Below are positions 34,161-45,182 of a DNA stretch of 64,000 bases, piece after piece. The notes beneath the pieces are model-generated. The model ran no database searches, was not told the DNA's origin, and worked only from the letters and a program-made list of their open reading frames with translations. The translations under genes were made by a program, and so were the position numbers. Every line of letters starts with the position of its first letter. Position 1 is the stretch's first letter. Origin of the DNA: Rhodopirellula halodulae (GTDB lineage: Bacteria; Planctomycetota; Planctomycetia; Pirellulales; Pirellulaceae); assembly GCF_020966775.1 (NCBI RefSeq), contig NZ_JAJKFV010000029.1, positions 2,245,372 through 2,309,371 on the forward strand, given 5' to 3'.

Positions 34161-35333
34161 TCAACCTCGCTGATGATCACGATCGGTGGCCTCTCGAATG
34201 GTCGCTAGCGTTTCCGGTTGCAGCAATTCCAATTGCACCGCGATCTCAGCAGCTTCCGTGCTGTCTTTGACCAAATGCATTGGCACACCAGCCCGATAGC
34301 TTTTTTCTTGCCACTGAGTGACGCGTTCGTCATGTTTGCTGTTGGAAAGAGGGTTCACGTCGCGAATGAAGATGGCTCGAATACGATCGCCCATCTTTTC
34401 TGCTGCGGTGGCATACAGTCGAGCATCTTGTTGACCGGAATCACCCACCAGCACAAACGGTAAGTGCGGGAGGTCATTCATGATTTCCAACGCGCGATGC
34501 AGTTTGTGATCATGACCGGCCGCGATGAACTTGTCCGGATCGACTCCAAGGTCTCGCAGGAACAGTGGACCGCTGGGGATCGAATTGTGTTGCAGAAACT
34601 CGTCCAGCAGATCGTAAAGGTTCCAAGGTGATGAGGAGACATAAAAAATCGGGTTGCAGTTGGGGCCGTGCAACGTTCCTCGGCGTTGCATGCACTGGTA
34701 AAGCTCGGCTGCACCCTCCAGCGGTGCGCGCGAACGTGCGTTGCTGAGCAGAGTGAGCTTTGCCATGGTCAAGAAGTCGGTGGCGGACGAGTGCAAAATC
34801 GTGTCATCGACGTCACTGATCACGCCATAAGTCGCCGTTTCCGGGATGTTGAGAATAGGGCACGTCGTGATTGATTCCAACGACGAAACGGCATCATGTT
34901 CGGCGATGCAGACGCGTGCTTCCGTCCACAGCTGCGAAGCGGGCTCCGTGCGGCGGTCCGGAATCTGGAAGTGGAAGTAACCTTCGCGGTCGCTTTGGGA
35001 AGGGTAGGTTTCGCCGTCCCACTCGGCTTCCAGTAGTACGCCCGGTACTTCATCGCTGGCGAAACGGCGGTACGAGTTGGATAGATTCTGCCACCATCGA
35101 TCTTGTCGACCGCGAATTTCTCGAGGTGGGTTGGTTAGCACCCGGCCTCGCAAATGAATGTGCTCTGGCGTGGCGTACCCGCGGTAGCTTTGGATTTGTG
35201 GAACGCCCACCCATTGTCTGCTCCGACGCAATTTTCGAATGGCATCGTCGGCAATATCATCGACGGAAGAGGCGGCTCGTGTGAGCCACCGACGGACTTG
35301 TTGATTGAGGCTGGATGGATCGGAGGTTTGCAT
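34161..35333 (-). CDS. APP1-like phosphatase domain protein (DUF2183)
   Basis: 390 residues from ATG 35331-35333. The C-terminal half is an HAD-like phosphatase of the APP1 family: ISDVDDTILHSSATD (nucleophile block), YVSSSPWNLYDLL, and VLVGDSGQQDARLY. The N-terminal part has an RGRVLTNPP/VLLEAEWDGE region typical of the family. Family members are linked to phosphatidate phosphatase activity. An in-frame ATG at 35385-35387 would add 18 residues. Confidence 0.88.
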   Translation of the reverse strand: MQTSDPSSLNQQVRRWLTRAASSVDDIADDAIRKLRRSRQWVGVPQIQSYRGYATPEHIHLRGRVLTNPPREIRGRQDRWWQNLSNSYRRFASDEVPGVLLEAEWDGETYPSQSDREGYFHFQIPDRRTEPASQLWTEARVCIAEHDAVSSLESITTCPILNIPETATYGVISDVDDTILHSSATDFLTMAKLTLLSNARSRAPLEGAAELYQCMQRRGTLHGPNCNPIFYVSSSPWNLYDLLDEFLQHNSIPSGPLFLRDLGVDPDKFIAAGHDHKLHRALEIMNDLPHLPFVLVGDSGQQDARLYATAAEKMGDRIRAIFIRDVNPLSNSKHDERVTQWQEKSYRAGVPMHLVKDSTEAAEIAVQLELLQPETLATIREATDRDHQRG

Positions 35334-35402
35334 GACAATGTGTTTTCGCGAAGTGGGTGAACACTGCTTCGCGAATGCAAACCGCACGCCAGAAGTGTCT
35401 GA

Positions 35403-38400
35403 TCAGGCGTCCAGAAGCGACTTGGCGATTCGAAGCAAACGATTGACTTTCAATGGTTTACTCAGGTACTCGTCAAACCCTTCGCTGATCAGTCGCCGCC
35501 GCGTGCCTTTCATTGCATCGGCGGTGAGCGCGATGATCGGCAATTCGATGCCTTGCGCGCGAATTTCGTGAACCGCGCCGAGACCGTCCAGTTCCGGCAT
35601 TTGCATGTCCATCAAACAGAGATCAAACGGAGAATCGGTTTCGATGGAACGCAGGATCATGTCGACGGCTTGGCGACCGTTCTCGGCAACTTCGACTTCG
35701 CACCCGGCCTTCTTCAAGAAGTGTTGGGCCACGAATCGCACATCACGCATGTCATCCGCGATCAAAACCTTTGCGTTCAAGTGAACGTCTTGGTCCACTG
35801 AATTCTTGTTGCCGTCGTTGTCGTTTTCGTCGTCCGTTTTGATGGTCAGCCGACCCATTTCGCCGATCGGGTCAACCGGCAAACGCACGGTGAATTCGCT
35901 GCCCTGCCCTTCGCTGCTCTGAACATCAATCGTGCCGCCGAGTGCGTTGACCAGACGCTTGGTGATGCTGAGTCCTAATCCGGTTCCGCCAAAGCGATTC
36001 GAGATCGTCGAGTCCGCCTGCACAAAGGGTTCGAATAGGGTGCGTAACTTTTGTTCGGCGATCCCGATCCCGTTGTCGATGACTTTCAAAATCAAAAACG
36101 TTTGATCGTTTTCGCGTTCGGCTCTGGCGACCAAATCAACGCGTCCCTTGGGAGCAAACTTGATCGCGTTGGCGACAAGATTGATCATGATTTGTCGCAG
36201 TCGCGCCGGGTCGGTCGTGATGCTGCGAGGAAGCGGTTCGCTGATGTCCAGGTGCAAGGTGTTCTGGTAGTCGAGCGTCCGCATCTGCATCGTTTCGTAG
36301 ATGTCGCCTAAGACTTCGCTGAGGGAAACGCTGTTGTTCGCAGTCGTGAACTTGTTGGCCTCGATTCGCGATAGATCCAGCACATCGCCGAGCAATCGCA
36401 ACAAGTAGTCCCCGTTTCGCTGAATGGTTCCGAGATATTCCTGGGTCGTGTTCGGATCCGGATCCTCTTGCAGAATTTTGGTGAACCCGAGCATCGCCGA
36501 AAGTGGCGTCCGCAGTTCGTGGCTCATGTTCGCGAGGAATTGGCTCTTGGCTTCATTCGCCGCATCCGCCGCGAGTTTTGCTTCGCGTAATTCGTTTTCC
36601 GTTTGCAATCGTTGTTGAATGTTGACGAATGTGACCACGGCGCCGATGAAGTTGCCGTCTTCGCGGATGGGGTGGCACCAATATTCGACGGGGAACGTTT
36701 GACCGTCTTTTCGGCAGAACTGTTCATCGAATCGATTGATCGCATCACCGCTGCGGATAGCGGAAAACATGCTGAAGTCTTCACGCTCGATGGACGAGCC
36801 ATCGGCTTTGCACGGTCGTGCCAGGTCGACCAAGTCCAGCCCCACCAACTCGCTGCCGTTTTCGTAGCCCAGCATTTGAGCCGCTTTTTCGTTGCTGAAC
36901 GTGCAGCGACCGTCGATGTCCAACCCAAAGATGCCTTCGGCGGTGGAGTCGAGCAACAGACGGATGGTTCGTTCGTTGGTTTCCGTCTGTCTCGCAATTT
37001 CAATGCGTTCGGTCACGTCGTTTTGGACACCGATGAAGTGGGTCAGCGTCCCCGTTTCGTCTTGCACCGGCGTGATGAACAAATCATTCCAAAACGGCGT
37101 TGAGTCCTTCCGGTAGTTCTTGATCAACGCACGAATCGAGTCGCCTCGATCCAAAGCAACATGGATGTTCCGCACGGTTTGCGGATCGGTGTCTTCGCCT
37201 TGAAGGAAACGACAGTTGCGACCGATGACATCCTTCTCGGCGAAGCCGGTCATTTCCAGGAAGCCGCGATTGACGAAGGTGATGGGGTGGTCGGGCTGAG
37301 AGCAGTCGGTAATGACCACGCCGTTGGCTGCGGATTGAATCGCTTTGCTGAGCAATCTCATTTGCGATTCATGCGACTTCCGTAACGTGATGTCGCGGAT
37401 CGAAGCAAATGTGAATTGTTCGTTTTGATTCTCGACCGGCGTCAGAGCAATTTCGACGGGCACATCGAGCCCGCCACGGTTTTTCAAAATGGATTCAAAC
37501 AGCACCCCGCCGTTTTCGTGAGCCTCTTTCAATCGGTCCGGGAACGATTCCGTTGATTGGGGCGATTTGTAGCGTGACAAGGGATTCGATAGCAATTCAT
37601 CCCGCGGCATATCGAGGATTTCGCACGCCTTGTGATTGGCGTAGCTGATCTTGCCGTCTTCGTCCAGCAAAGCCAACGCATCGATATTCGCGTCGGCCAT
37701 GAATTTGAACTTCAAAACGTCTTGTTCGGCTTGGCGAAGTACATCGACGTCCACGAACGCGATCACCACACCGCACATTTCGTGGTTGCGAAGGTACGGT
37801 AGGGCGCGAACGAGATAGGCGGTTTGGTGAACAGTGACTTCCCACTCGAGTTCTTTTCGTTCATCTCGAACTTGTTCCAGACGTTCAATGAACGAATCAT
37901 CAATGACGGGCTGCAGGAAAGTCGAAAAGGCGCGGCCGACGTCGTCTTGTTCAATCAGTAGCAGACGCGAAATTTCGGGTGTGATCCGCCGAATGCGGAG
38001 GTCTTCGTCCAGGAAGATCACGCCGGCCCGTGTGGTGCTGAGCAAGTTCACCATGTCGGCGTTGGCTTCGTTCAGTTCATTGACTCGAAGCTGAAGCTCA
38101 GCGTTGACGGTGTAGAGCTCTTCGTTGACGCTTTGAAGTTCTTCGTTGGTACTTTGCAGTTCCTCGTTACTGGCCACCATCTCTTCATTTGTGGCCTGCA
38201 ACTCCTCGTTGGAGGTTTCGAGTTCCTCGATCGTCGCCTGCAAATTTTGGCGATTGAAGTTGAGTTCCTGTTCCAGGTTCTCGATTCGCGAATGCGCGGC
38301 GACGCTGAAGTCGTGAGTTTCCTGGGCGGACGAGTCGCTCGCCGATTCCGCCTGCAATTCTGCCAACGTTGATACGATCTCGGTGGGTTTGAACTGGATC

Positions 38401-40313
38401 AGTGCGAACTTACCGGCGGCGTGAGGCACGTCGTAAGGCTCCACCACCAGTTCCAAGTGCCAATTGGGGCCATCACTTGGCGAGGGGATGCCGTGATAGT
38501 GAACTGGTTTTTGTTGCTTCATTGCTTGGGTGACAGCCGCACCAATCGACGCCCGAAGCTCTTTGGTCACCATGTGAAGGATGTTGTCCGTGGGGACACC
38601 ATTGGGAACCCGCAGGTATTGGTTGACTCCCGGAAAAATATGCAGCACCCGAAAATCGCTGTCGATCAACACGCTGGGTGGCATCTTTTCAGCCAGCAAC
38701 GCGTTGTAGACCTCGACCATGTTGTCTTGACGGCGGGGTGCTGGCGATGACCCGAGGGAAGCCGAACGCGGTGCCCGATCCGAGATTCGTTGGTCCGTCA
38801 GTGGCATCCTGAGTTCGATCGGCAGGCGAACGTCTCGACGTTTGCGAAAGATTTTCCACTGTGCGTTGATCGAGTCGAATTCGTCGCCGATATCGCCAAC
38901 GCTCTCGCTGGGGCCGAGAAACAACACGCCGTTGGTTTTGAGCGCGAAGTGAAACAGCGAAAGTGTTTTGCGTTGAGCCGGGGATTGCAGATAGATCAAC
39001 ATGTTCCGGCAGGAGACCATGTCCATCTGCGTGAACGGCGGGTCGTTGATGACATTCTGTGCCGCGAAAACGACATTGCGACGCAGCGTGTCTTTGACCA
39101 CGTAGTCGTTCTCGCGTTGCGTGAAAAAACGCTCGCGACGTTCTTCGGAAACCTCGGCCAGTTGGGCTTCGTTGTAGCAGCCCGCAGCGGCGTATTGCAG
39201 TGAGCCTCGGTGAGGGTCCGTGGCGAACATTTTGAAATCAATGTCGCGGCCTGATTTCTCAATCCCCTCGCGCAAGAGCATGGCGATCGAATAGGCTTCT
39301 TCGCCCGTGGCGCAACCACAGCACCACACGCGAATGGTTTCGTCGGCGCGTTCGATCAGATCAGGAATGACCACGTCTTGGAGTGCGTCGAAGGCTTCGC
39401 GGTCTCGGAAAAATTTGGTCACTCCAATCAACAAGTCTCGGTAGAGCTCGTTGACTTCTTCCAGATGCTCTTCGACGTAGTGCACGTAGTCCGCGAGGCG
39501 GTCCAGGTGCAACAAGTCCATCCGACGTTGAATGCGTCGATGGACCGTGCCGGTCTTGTAGTGATTGAAGTCAATGCCGTGGTTCTTCTTCAGCAATTGA
39601 AAGACCCGGTCCAAGCCGGTTCTTTGAATGGATTCCAACGTTGAAGTTGTCGTTTGATCGGAGCGCTGCCCATCAAACAGGTATTGCTGGATGGCTTCGC
39701 CAATGTGTTCTGGCGGCAATTGCAAGTCGACGACGCCGGTGTTGCGAGCATTCATCGGCATGGAATCAAACTTGCAAGTCGATGGTTCTTGGACGATCAC
39801 CAAACCGTCGTTGTTGCTGATCTCGACGACGCCGCGCGATCCATCGCTCCCCGTGCCTGACAAGATGATTCCGATCGCATGCTTCCCTTGGTCTTGTGCC
39901 AGTGAACGCAAGAATTGGTCGATCGGGTGCGTCAGAATTTTTTCGCTTCCGCGATCGGTCAGCAGCAACTTGCCATTGCTGATCACCATCTCTTTCTTCG
40001 CGGGGATCAAATAGATCGTGTCGGGTTGAACCTCAACGCCGTTGTTGACGACTTCCACCGGAATGTTGGTGACTCGCCGTAGCAAATCATCCATGTGGCT
40101 TTTGAAGTCGGGGGACAGGTGTTGAACCACGACAAACGATGTGCCCGTCGCCACAGGCATCTTGCTGAATAACTTTTCAAGTGCCTCCAGCCCTCCAGCG
40201 GACGCACCGATCCCGACAACGAAGTGTTTTGGTCGAGACGGCGAGGAGGTCTCCGGTTCCGATGCTGATTCGGCGGAGTCGGATTCTTCAGAGTGAACGT
40301 TCGGGTCGGCCAT
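35403..40313 (-). CDS. Giant CheB-CheR-PAS-histidine kinase-REC hybrid signalling protein
   Basis: 1636 residues. Order of domains: CheB methylesterase (about 28-215, [15 protein letters not shown]), CheR methyltransferase (about 235-495, [16 protein letters not shown]), a coiled coil with [19 protein letters not shown] repeats (about 680-760), four PAS/PAC domains (about 760-1245), HisKA with phospho-His about 1266 ([14 protein letters not shown]), HATPase_c ([16 protein letters not shown]) and a receiver domain with phospho-Asp about 1567 ([12 protein letters not shown]). Cytoplasmic: no membrane helix is seen. No chemoreceptor or CheA is nearby, so it likely serves a non-flagellar pathway. 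A receiver protein gene lies upstream and an Hpt gene about 6 kb away. Confidence 0.95.
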   Translation of the reverse strand: MADPNVHSEESDSAESASEPETSSPSRPKHFVVGIGASAGGLEALEKLFSKMPVATGTSFVVVQHLSPDFKSHMDDLLRRVTNIPVEVVNNGVEVQPDTIYLIPAKKEMVISNGKLLLTDRGSEKILTHPIDQFLRSLAQDQGKHAIGIILSGTGSDGSRGVVEISNNDGLVIVQEPSTCKFDSMPMNARNTGVVDLQLPPEHIGEAIQQYLFDGQRSDQTTTSTLESIQRTGLDRVFQLLKKNHGIDFNHYKTGTVHRRIQRRMDLLHLDRLADYVHYVEEHLEEVNELYRDLLIGVTKFFRDREAFDALQDVVIPDLIERADETIRVWCCGCATGEEAYSIAMLLREGIEKSGRDIDFKMFATDPHRGSLQYAAAGCYNEAQLAEVSEERRERFFTQRENDYVVKDTLRRNVVFAAQNVINDPPFTQMDMVSCRNMLIYLQSPAQRKTLSLFHFALKTNGVLFLGPSESVGDIGDEFDSINAQWKIFRKRRDVRLPIELRMPLTDQRISDRAPRSASLGSSPAPRRQDNMVEVYNALLAEKMPPSVLIDSDFRVLHIFPGVNQYLRVPNGVPTDNILHMVTKELRASIGAAVTQAMKQQKPVHYHGIPSPSDGPNWHLELVVEPYDVPHAAGKFALIQFKPTEIVSTLAELQAESASDSSAQETHDFSVAAHSRIENLEQELNFNRQNLQATIEELETSNEELQATNEEMVASNEELQSTNEELQSVNEELYTVNAELQLRVNELNEANADMVNLLSTTRAGVIFLDEDLRIRRITPEISRLLLIEQDDVGRAFSTFLQPVIDDSFIERLEQVRDERKELEWEVTVHQTAYLVRALPYLRNHEMCGVVIAFVDVDVLRQAEQDVLKFKFMADANIDALALLDEDGKISYANHKACEILDMPRDELLSNPLSRYKSPQSTESFPDRLKEAHENGGVLFESILKNRGGLDVPVEIALTPVENQNEQFTFASIRDITLRKSHESQMRLLSKAIQSAANGVVITDCSQPDHPITFVNRGFLEMTGFAEKDVIGRNCRFLQGEDTDPQTVRNIHVALDRGDSIRALIKNYRKDSTPFWNDLFITPVQDETGTLTHFIGVQNDVTERIEIARQTETNERTIRLLLDSTAEGIFGLDIDGRCTFSNEKAAQMLGYENGSELVGLDLVDLARPCKADGSSIEREDFSMFSAIRSGDAINRFDEQFCRKDGQTFPVEYWCHPIREDGNFIGAVVTFVNIQQRLQTENELREAKLAADAANEAKSQFLANMSHELRTPLSAMLGFTKILQEDPDPNTTQEYLGTIQRNGDYLLRLLGDVLDLSRIEANKFTTANNSVSLSEVLGDIYETMQMRTLDYQNTLHLDISEPLPRSITTDPARLRQIMINLVANAIKFAPKGRVDLVARAERENDQTFLILKVIDNGIGIAEQKLRTLFEPFVQADSTISNRFGGTGLGLSITKRLVNALGGTIDVQSSEGQGSEFTVRLPVDPIGEMGRLTIKTDDENDNDGNKNSVDQDVHLNAKVLIADDMRDVRFVAQHFLKKAGCEVEVAENGRQAVDMILRSIETDSPFDLCLMDMQMPELDGLGAVHEIRAQGIELPIIALTADAMKGTRRRLISEGFDEYLSKPLKVNRLLRIAKSLLDA

Positions 40314-40787
40314 GGAGAAGGGTCAAGAAGGACGGGTGGTCATCTTCGGGGCCCTCGGACGCGATGGCGTTTGCGACGCCGGGCTGTGAGCCAGAAGCAA
40401 ATGGATCGATGGCAATCAGCTCGCATTCATCGCTCATGAATGTACCGGAAAGCGATCGGGGATCGTTTCGACTAAGACTCGAGGGAAGCCGGTGCGTAGC
40501 AACAATTGTACCGGACGAAAGCCGATTCCGAGCCAGTTTAGGACCGTGATAAGCGTTGTCAATCAAGCCGAAGATCAACGCACGTTGCCGGGACGAGAAC
40601 GCGTTTACGTGGGCTGGTTTGGGTGACTTTTCCGCCTGTTTCGAGTCCCATCGACTGATGCATCCATGGGGGCGCACTGAAGGGGCGACTTGGAAGCGTT
40701 TTGCTTGGTTCCCCGCAGGTCAGCTTGGTCATTTGGCGACCATCGTCGGTTAAAGACTCAAACGCAGTCGGCAAGCATGGTCCACCA
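40314..40787. other. Intergenic region upstream of the hybrid kinase
   Basis: 474 bases. A minus-strand frame starting at ATG 40435-40437 could encode 49 residues and overlaps the kinase start by 26 bases, but has no clear ribosome binding site and no family. Otherwise nothing recognised. Confidence 0.4.
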
Positions 40788-41282
40788 TTAGAACTCACGG
40801 AATTCCGACGCGATCCGGCGAAATTTCGCGGACACAGCGTGAGCAGGCGACGAGTTGTCGTCAAACCGGATGGCAGGATCGCCTTCGGTGAGTTGTCGAA
40901 CGCAGGCCGTCAGTTGCTCTTTTGCCACCGGCTTTCTCAGGTAGGCGCTTCCACCCAGTGTTTCAACCATTCGGTGGATTTCGCCGTCCTCCAGACTGCT
41001 GGAAACGATGACCGGGGTGGACGCAACTGCTGGATCCGCATCGGTGCGGATGGTTTGTAATAAATGCAAACCACTGAGGTGCGGCATATCGATGTCAGCG
41101 ATGATCAAATCCGCCGCATCACGCCGCAACGCGGTCAGTGCAGTCGCACCACAGGATGCGTGCACGACCATGTATCCAAGCTCTTTCATCCACTTCCCAA
41201 GCTGTTCACGAATGACGCGGACGTCGTCTGCTATCACGCACCGAAGCGAATGTTCGGCCGGAGATGTGGGGTTCAATGGCAT
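40788..41282 (-). CDS. Single-domain response regulator
   Basis: 164 residues. Receiver domain with the acidic pair in CVIADDVRV, phospho-acceptor in LIIADIDMPHLSG and the conserved Lys in YLRKPVAK. About 35 extra residues follow the domain with no recognised output module. The ATG at 41280-41282 fits the domain boundary; an upstream start at 41387 is in frame but adds unlike sequence. Upstream of, and on the same strand as, the hybrid kinase. Confidence 0.9.
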   Translation of the reverse strand: MPLNPTSPAEHSLRCVIADDVRVIREQLGKWMKELGYMVVHASCGATALTALRRDAADLIIADIDMPHLSGLHLLQTIRTDADPAVASTPVIVSSSLEDGEIHRMVETLGGSAYLRKPVAKEQLTACVRQLTEGDPAIRFDDNSSPAHAVSAKFRRIASEFREF

Positions 41283-41383
41283 AATGTCTCGTGTGGGGAA
41301 TCGTGGTTCCGCGTCGGAATGCGAAACGTGTGCCAATCGAACGAGTCGCGTGCGTTCTGAGATGAATTGGCGTGGAAGAAGCC

Positions 41384-42199
41384 TCATGGTTCGCGAAACG
41401 GGGATTCATTTGCCCGCAACTGAATCTTGGGTGCTGTTTTGAAAGAGGTGTTGTGAACGCTTCGCGACAAAACGCAAGAGGCAATCGCGTAACAAACCGG
41501 ATAGATCAACGAGATCCCAAGCAGCCACGGTGGCGGAAGCGGATAGTCCCAAGTCATGCCGAGCAAGGTCAATGACCACAAGGCAGCACCGATGAGGACC
41601 CACCCTCGATGACGCTGCGGAGCCAGGTTGGGATAGATCATGCGAATCGGTGAGACCGTCAGCACGGTCAAGCAACCCAGCAAGCATGCGACGGACCAAG
41701 GTCCCGCCCACTGAAACAGGATGCCGGCGTAGAACACCGCGATGTTCCAATAGGATGGAAAGCCACGAAAGAAGCCGTTTGCTTCATCCTTGGCGTCGCG
41801 GTGAGCGAATCCAAGCAAACTGGCGCCCATCGCCAAGGTGGTTGTCCATCCCAAACCCGCGGGCAACCAATCCATCCGCCAAACCAACAACAGAGGGATG
41901 AAAGCAAACGTCAAATAGTCCAGCAGATCATCGATCGTCCGGCCGTCGATGGATGCCGCGAATCGTTTGACATGGAAGCGGCGAGCCAGAGGACCATCGA
42001 TCGCATCAATGACGGTCGTCACCAGTAAGTAGAGAAACACCACACGAGGATCACAATCTGGTTGCATGATCTCGTGCATCGCTAAAGCGGCGGGCACGAT
42101 GCCCGACGCGGTTAGCAAATGGACGCAGTACGCCAGAGCCTGCTGGCGAGGCCTCGGTGTGCCGACGACGTCGACATCATCAGATGCGTTGTCGATCAC
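41384..42199 (-). CDS. pcs: CDP-alcohol phosphatidyltransferase, phosphatidylcholine synthase-like
   Basis: 271 residues, about eight membrane helices. The CDP-alcohol signature has the variant spacing of phosphatidylcholine synthase: DAIDGPLARRFHVKRF, then SIDGRTIDDLLDYLTF with the metal-binding Asp residues. Pcs condenses CDP-diacylglycerol with choline. The GTG start at 42197-42199 overlaps the stop of the upstream gene (GTGA). Choline specificity is inferred from the motif only. Confidence 0.82.
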   Translation of the reverse strand: MIDNASDDVDVVGTPRPRQQALAYCVHLLTASGIVPAALAMHEIMQPDCDPRVVFLYLLVTTVIDAIDGPLARRFHVKRFAASIDGRTIDDLLDYLTFAFIPLLLVWRMDWLPAGLGWTTTLAMGASLLGFAHRDAKDEANGFFRGFPSYWNIAVFYAGILFQWAGPWSVACLLGCLTVLTVSPIRMIYPNLAPQRHRGWVLIGAALWSLTLLGMTWDYPLPPPWLLGISLIYPVCYAIASCVLSRSVHNTSFKTAPKIQLRANESPFREP

Positions 42200-43347
42200 G
42201 GCTGCACGGCCGGACTTCGATGGGGAGTCGGTTCCGAAGCCTGCTCTACCAATTCGGCTTCCGCGGCTCGTTCTAGTTTCTCCTTCGCGTCTTCTTCATC
42301 CGTCGACTTTTGTTCCAACGGTTCGTGCTCCCTTTGCATGGACGGTTGCAGTTGCAGGTCAATTAATATCGGAAAGTGGTCCGATCCAACGTGCTCGAGT
42401 CGTCGAATTTCACGAATTGCGAAATGGTCGGAATGAAAGACGTGGTCCAATGGGAATCGCATCCACCAGCGATCGGCATGGAACGAATTGAAGAAGCCTC
42501 GTCCACGGCGAGGATCCAGCAGGCGACTCAAACGTAAAAACAATCGCGTCGATGGTGACCAAGCGACATCGTTCAGATCACCGCCGATGACGATCGGACG
42601 GTGGTCTTCGGCAAGCTCCTTGCCCCACAGCACCAACTCGGCGTCTCGTGCGGTCGAGTCATTGTCACGAATGGGTTCCGGTGGGCGTGGGTGAACACCG
42701 ATGACACGAATGAGTTCACCACTTTCCAGCTCGATCATGGCATCGATCGATGGGATGTCATCCTGGACGCGAAAACGAATCGCGTGTTTCTCGATCGGCA
42801 ATCGAGACAGCATCGCCATGCCGTACCAGTTGTCTTGCGGGTAAACGATTTGGTTCGGTAGGTCGGCTTTTAAACTTTCAATCGCTGGAAGCCAGTCTTC
42901 GCTGATCTCCGCCGCGATGACCATATCGGCATCGGCTTCCTTCACGACTCGCGTCCATGTTTCGTATTTGTCGTTCTCCATCTCAACGTTGGTGACCAGC
43001 AAGCGAAGTCGGCGCTGGGACGCATGGTTGGACGTCGCCTGAGTCGATTTCCAGGCGGCCACTTGAGGCTTCGTCAGTGGCGTGTAAGGGATGATTCGAA
43101 AGAGATGCCAAAGCGAAATGGTCACGCCAAGTGCCGCGATCACCCACAAGTTCCAACGCATTGCCGCATCGGAATGATTCATCCAGACGAAGATGGCAGT
43201 GGCCGCGACGGTGACCAGCACCAATTGGAACCGAGGAAAGTCCCAGCCTCGAATGAACCAGTGTGGGTGCGAGCTGAGCGGAGCAAGCGAACCAAAGATG
43301 AGCACCGCAAACAACAGGTAGATCGCAACATTCAACGCGGTCTGCAT
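42196..43347 (-). CDS. Membrane-anchored endonuclease/exonuclease/phosphatase-fold protein
   Basis: 383 residues. Three N-terminal helices (about 4-24, 31-52, 62-82) are followed by an EEP domain: NVEMENDKYETW, GDLNDVAWSPSTR and GSDHFPILIDLQL supply the metal and catalytic residues. The C-terminal tail is very acidic (KSTDEEDAKEKLERAAEAE). Coupled to the Pcs-like gene by overlap, which suggests a phospholipid or other envelope substrate rather than DNA (inference). Confidence 0.87.
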   Translation of the reverse strand: MQTALNVAIYLLFAVLIFGSLAPLSSHPHWFIRGWDFPRFQLVLVTVAATAIFVWMNHSDAAMRWNLWVIAALGVTISLWHLFRIIPYTPLTKPQVAAWKSTQATSNHASQRRLRLLVTNVEMENDKYETWTRVVKEADADMVIAAEISEDWLPAIESLKADLPNQIVYPQDNWYGMAMLSRLPIEKHAIRFRVQDDIPSIDAMIELESGELIRVIGVHPRPPEPIRDNDSTARDAELVLWGKELAEDHRPIVIGGDLNDVAWSPSTRLFLRLSRLLDPRRGRGFFNSFHADRWWMRFPLDHVFHSDHFAIREIRRLEHVGSDHFPILIDLQLQPSMQREHEPLEQKSTDEEDAKEKLERAAEAELVEQASEPTPHRSPAVQP

Positions 43348-43412
43348 CGGATCATCCTAGGTGTTTGTGGCATCGAAAAAGAGAGGATTGGGGCACTACG
43401 AGCCCGAGTTGG

Positions 43413-43964
43413 TCAGTTGTTATCCGTCCGGAAACGATCGGCTCCGAAAACATTGGATAGCAGTGTCGGGTCGATTCCTTCGTCATCACAGGCGTGAATC
43501 ACGCTGACATCTCCCGTCGTTTCAAAAACCACAGCTTTGACGTCGCTAAGACGCCTAGTGTTGGCTTCCCGGAGTTTGCCCATCAGGTCGCTGACCGTCA
43601 GATTAGATTTCTTCAGATTGTCGTGGAGGATCTCGCTGCCGTGCATCAACAAAACCGGTTGGTTGTCGATGCAGCGACTGACTTGGGAAGATTTTCGGCG
43701 GGCGAATGCGATGGCCCACTGAATAACGAACAATGCGAGCAACGCCAAGCCACCCGCGAAAAGTGTTGGCGACGGTTGAGAGATGGTCGCACCCAAGATC
43801 GAACCTGTCGCAATGGTCATTGCGAAATCAGGGGCGGACATTTTCGAAAAGCTCCGCAGTCCGGTGATGCGTGTGTAAAGAAGAACGGCAGCGTAGGCAC
43901 CAAATGCCGTTATCAAGATGCCGACGACTTCTTTCGTGGAAATGTCAATCCATTTCTCGAACAT
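43413..43964 (-). CDS. DUF421 (YetF-like) membrane protein
   Basis: 183 residues. Three helices (about 12-32, 44-62, 65-85) with the family blocks TRITGLRSFSKMSAPDFAMTIA and ATGSILG, then the cytoplasmic DUF421 domain (QPVLLMHGSEILHDNLKKSN). Function of the family is poorly known; often envelope or stress associated. Confidence 0.9.
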   Translation of the reverse strand: MFEKWIDISTKEVVGILITAFGAYAAVLLYTRITGLRSFSKMSAPDFAMTIATGSILGATISQPSPTLFAGGLALLALFVIQWAIAFARRKSSQVSRCIDNQPVLLMHGSEILHDNLKKSNLTVSDLMGKLREANTRRLSDVKAVVFETTGDVSVIHACDDEGIDPTLLSNVFGADRFRTDNN

Positions 43965-44088
43965 TAGTTAACAGTTGCTGGAGTGTTCATGTTAGTGGAT
44001 GGAATGAGCAAAACCTAAAAAGAGAGGCGACGGGTCGGAGTTAACTTCCGGCCATGTCGCCTTCTCAAGTCAGAACGTTCGATGTCGA

Positions 44089-44268
44089 TCAGAGAACGAC
44101 AATCAAAGCGTGAATGATTCCGACGATCCAGAATCCAACCAAGGTCAAGACGACGTTGAGTAGAAACTGTCCGCCCATGCCTTTGTCCATGAAGACAGCC
44201 AGTGGTGGCAATAAGATCGCCAGAACGACTTTCAGAATCGTGTTTTCGTTGCGAATTGCGGTGGTCAT
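44089..44268 (-). CDS. YqaE/Pmp3 family small membrane protein
   Basis: 59 residues. Two helices with the family pattern KVVLAILLPPLAVFMDKG and LLNVVLTLVGFWIVGIIHAL. GAGGA lies 6 bases before the ATG. Pmp3-like proteins respond to membrane and salt stress. Confidence 0.93.
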   Translation of the reverse strand: MTTAIRNENTILKVVLAILLPPLAVFMDKGMGGQFLLNVVLTLVGFWIVGIIHALIVVL

Positions 44269-44322
44269 TTCATTTCCTCAATGGTTTGCAGGTGGTGATC
44301 AGAAAAACGCGTCAGCGTGAGA

Positions 44323-44598
44323 TCACTCGTCGGCTGGAAGGTCGACGTCAATGTCTGGCGTCTTGATGGTTTTCTCTTCGGTGGTGACATCCACATCCGG
44401 AACTTCAACCTGGGTCTCTTCCATCTTCATGTCGACTTCTGGTGCATCGACGTCGTAGCCAGGAAGTTGGCCAGGATCGCCTTCAACATTGACGTCCACA
44501 TCGGGCAGCTCGCCTTCGCGAGTTTGTTCCACGTCACAACCAACGGTTGCGAAGGCAAGTGACAGCGACAGCACGGTCATTGAGAATGTCTTATTCAT
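44323..44598 (-). CDS. Small lipoprotein with DVDV-type acidic repeats
   Basis: 91 residues from ATG 44596-44598. Signal ends in a lipobox (ATVGC). The mature part repeats Pro-Asp-Val-Asp-Val (PDVDVNVEG, YDVDAPEVDMK, PDVDVTTEE, PDIDVDLPADE), strongly acidic, so it may bind cations. The upstream in-frame extension to 44757 lacks support. Confidence 0.75.
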   Translation of the reverse strand: MNKTFSMTVLSLSLAFATVGCDVEQTREGELPDVDVNVEGDPGQLPGYDVDAPEVDMKMEETQVEVPDVDVTTEEKTIKTPDIDVDLPADE

Positions 44599-45182
44599 CG
44601 TTCTTTCTTTGTAAGTTTCGTCAGTGACGTGCGGCGGTCGCTGACGTCGTTGTTGTTTGATGGCCGCGGTAGAACAAGCTGGCAAACCCCGTGCCAGAGC
44701 ATTTGGACGCGGAAGAAAGAACGCTATGTCAGAGCGTTTGTAGATTGAATCTGCCAAGAAAACTCGCGGATCGGGACATGGTTGCCCTTCGCGTTCTGTT
44801 TTGCGGTCAGCGAGATGCTGTTGGAGCGATCGAGGCGAATGTGGATCGCCCGGCGACTCTATGAAAGAGGGGCGAGGCTAAGAAAGGAGCTCGACGGCAT
44901 CGGCAAATGCGATTGCGGGCTGAACGCTGGGCTTCGATTGATCCGCGTGGACGAGAAGCGTCCTTGCATGAAGACCAAGTTGAAAGAGTTTGCGTTGCGG
45001 GTCACCGCGAATGCTGAGTGGTTGACTGTTGATCGGTCAGGACGCGCGGACACCGACCAGTCCGTAGGAAGCGTGCTTCTGCTCAGCGGAGTGAATGGGA
45101 CGATACAGCGTCAGTGGGGTTCGCTTCCGATGCATGTGCTCAGTTGCGAATTCGGCCGTCGTGTTCGTGTGCTAGAGGTCGT
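44599..45182. other. Intergenic region with one doubtful frame
   Basis: 584 bases. A plus-strand frame 44782-45186 (134 residues, no recognised domain, overlaps the csrA stop) is possible but unsupported by a ribosome binding site. Nothing else recognised. Confidence 0.35.
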
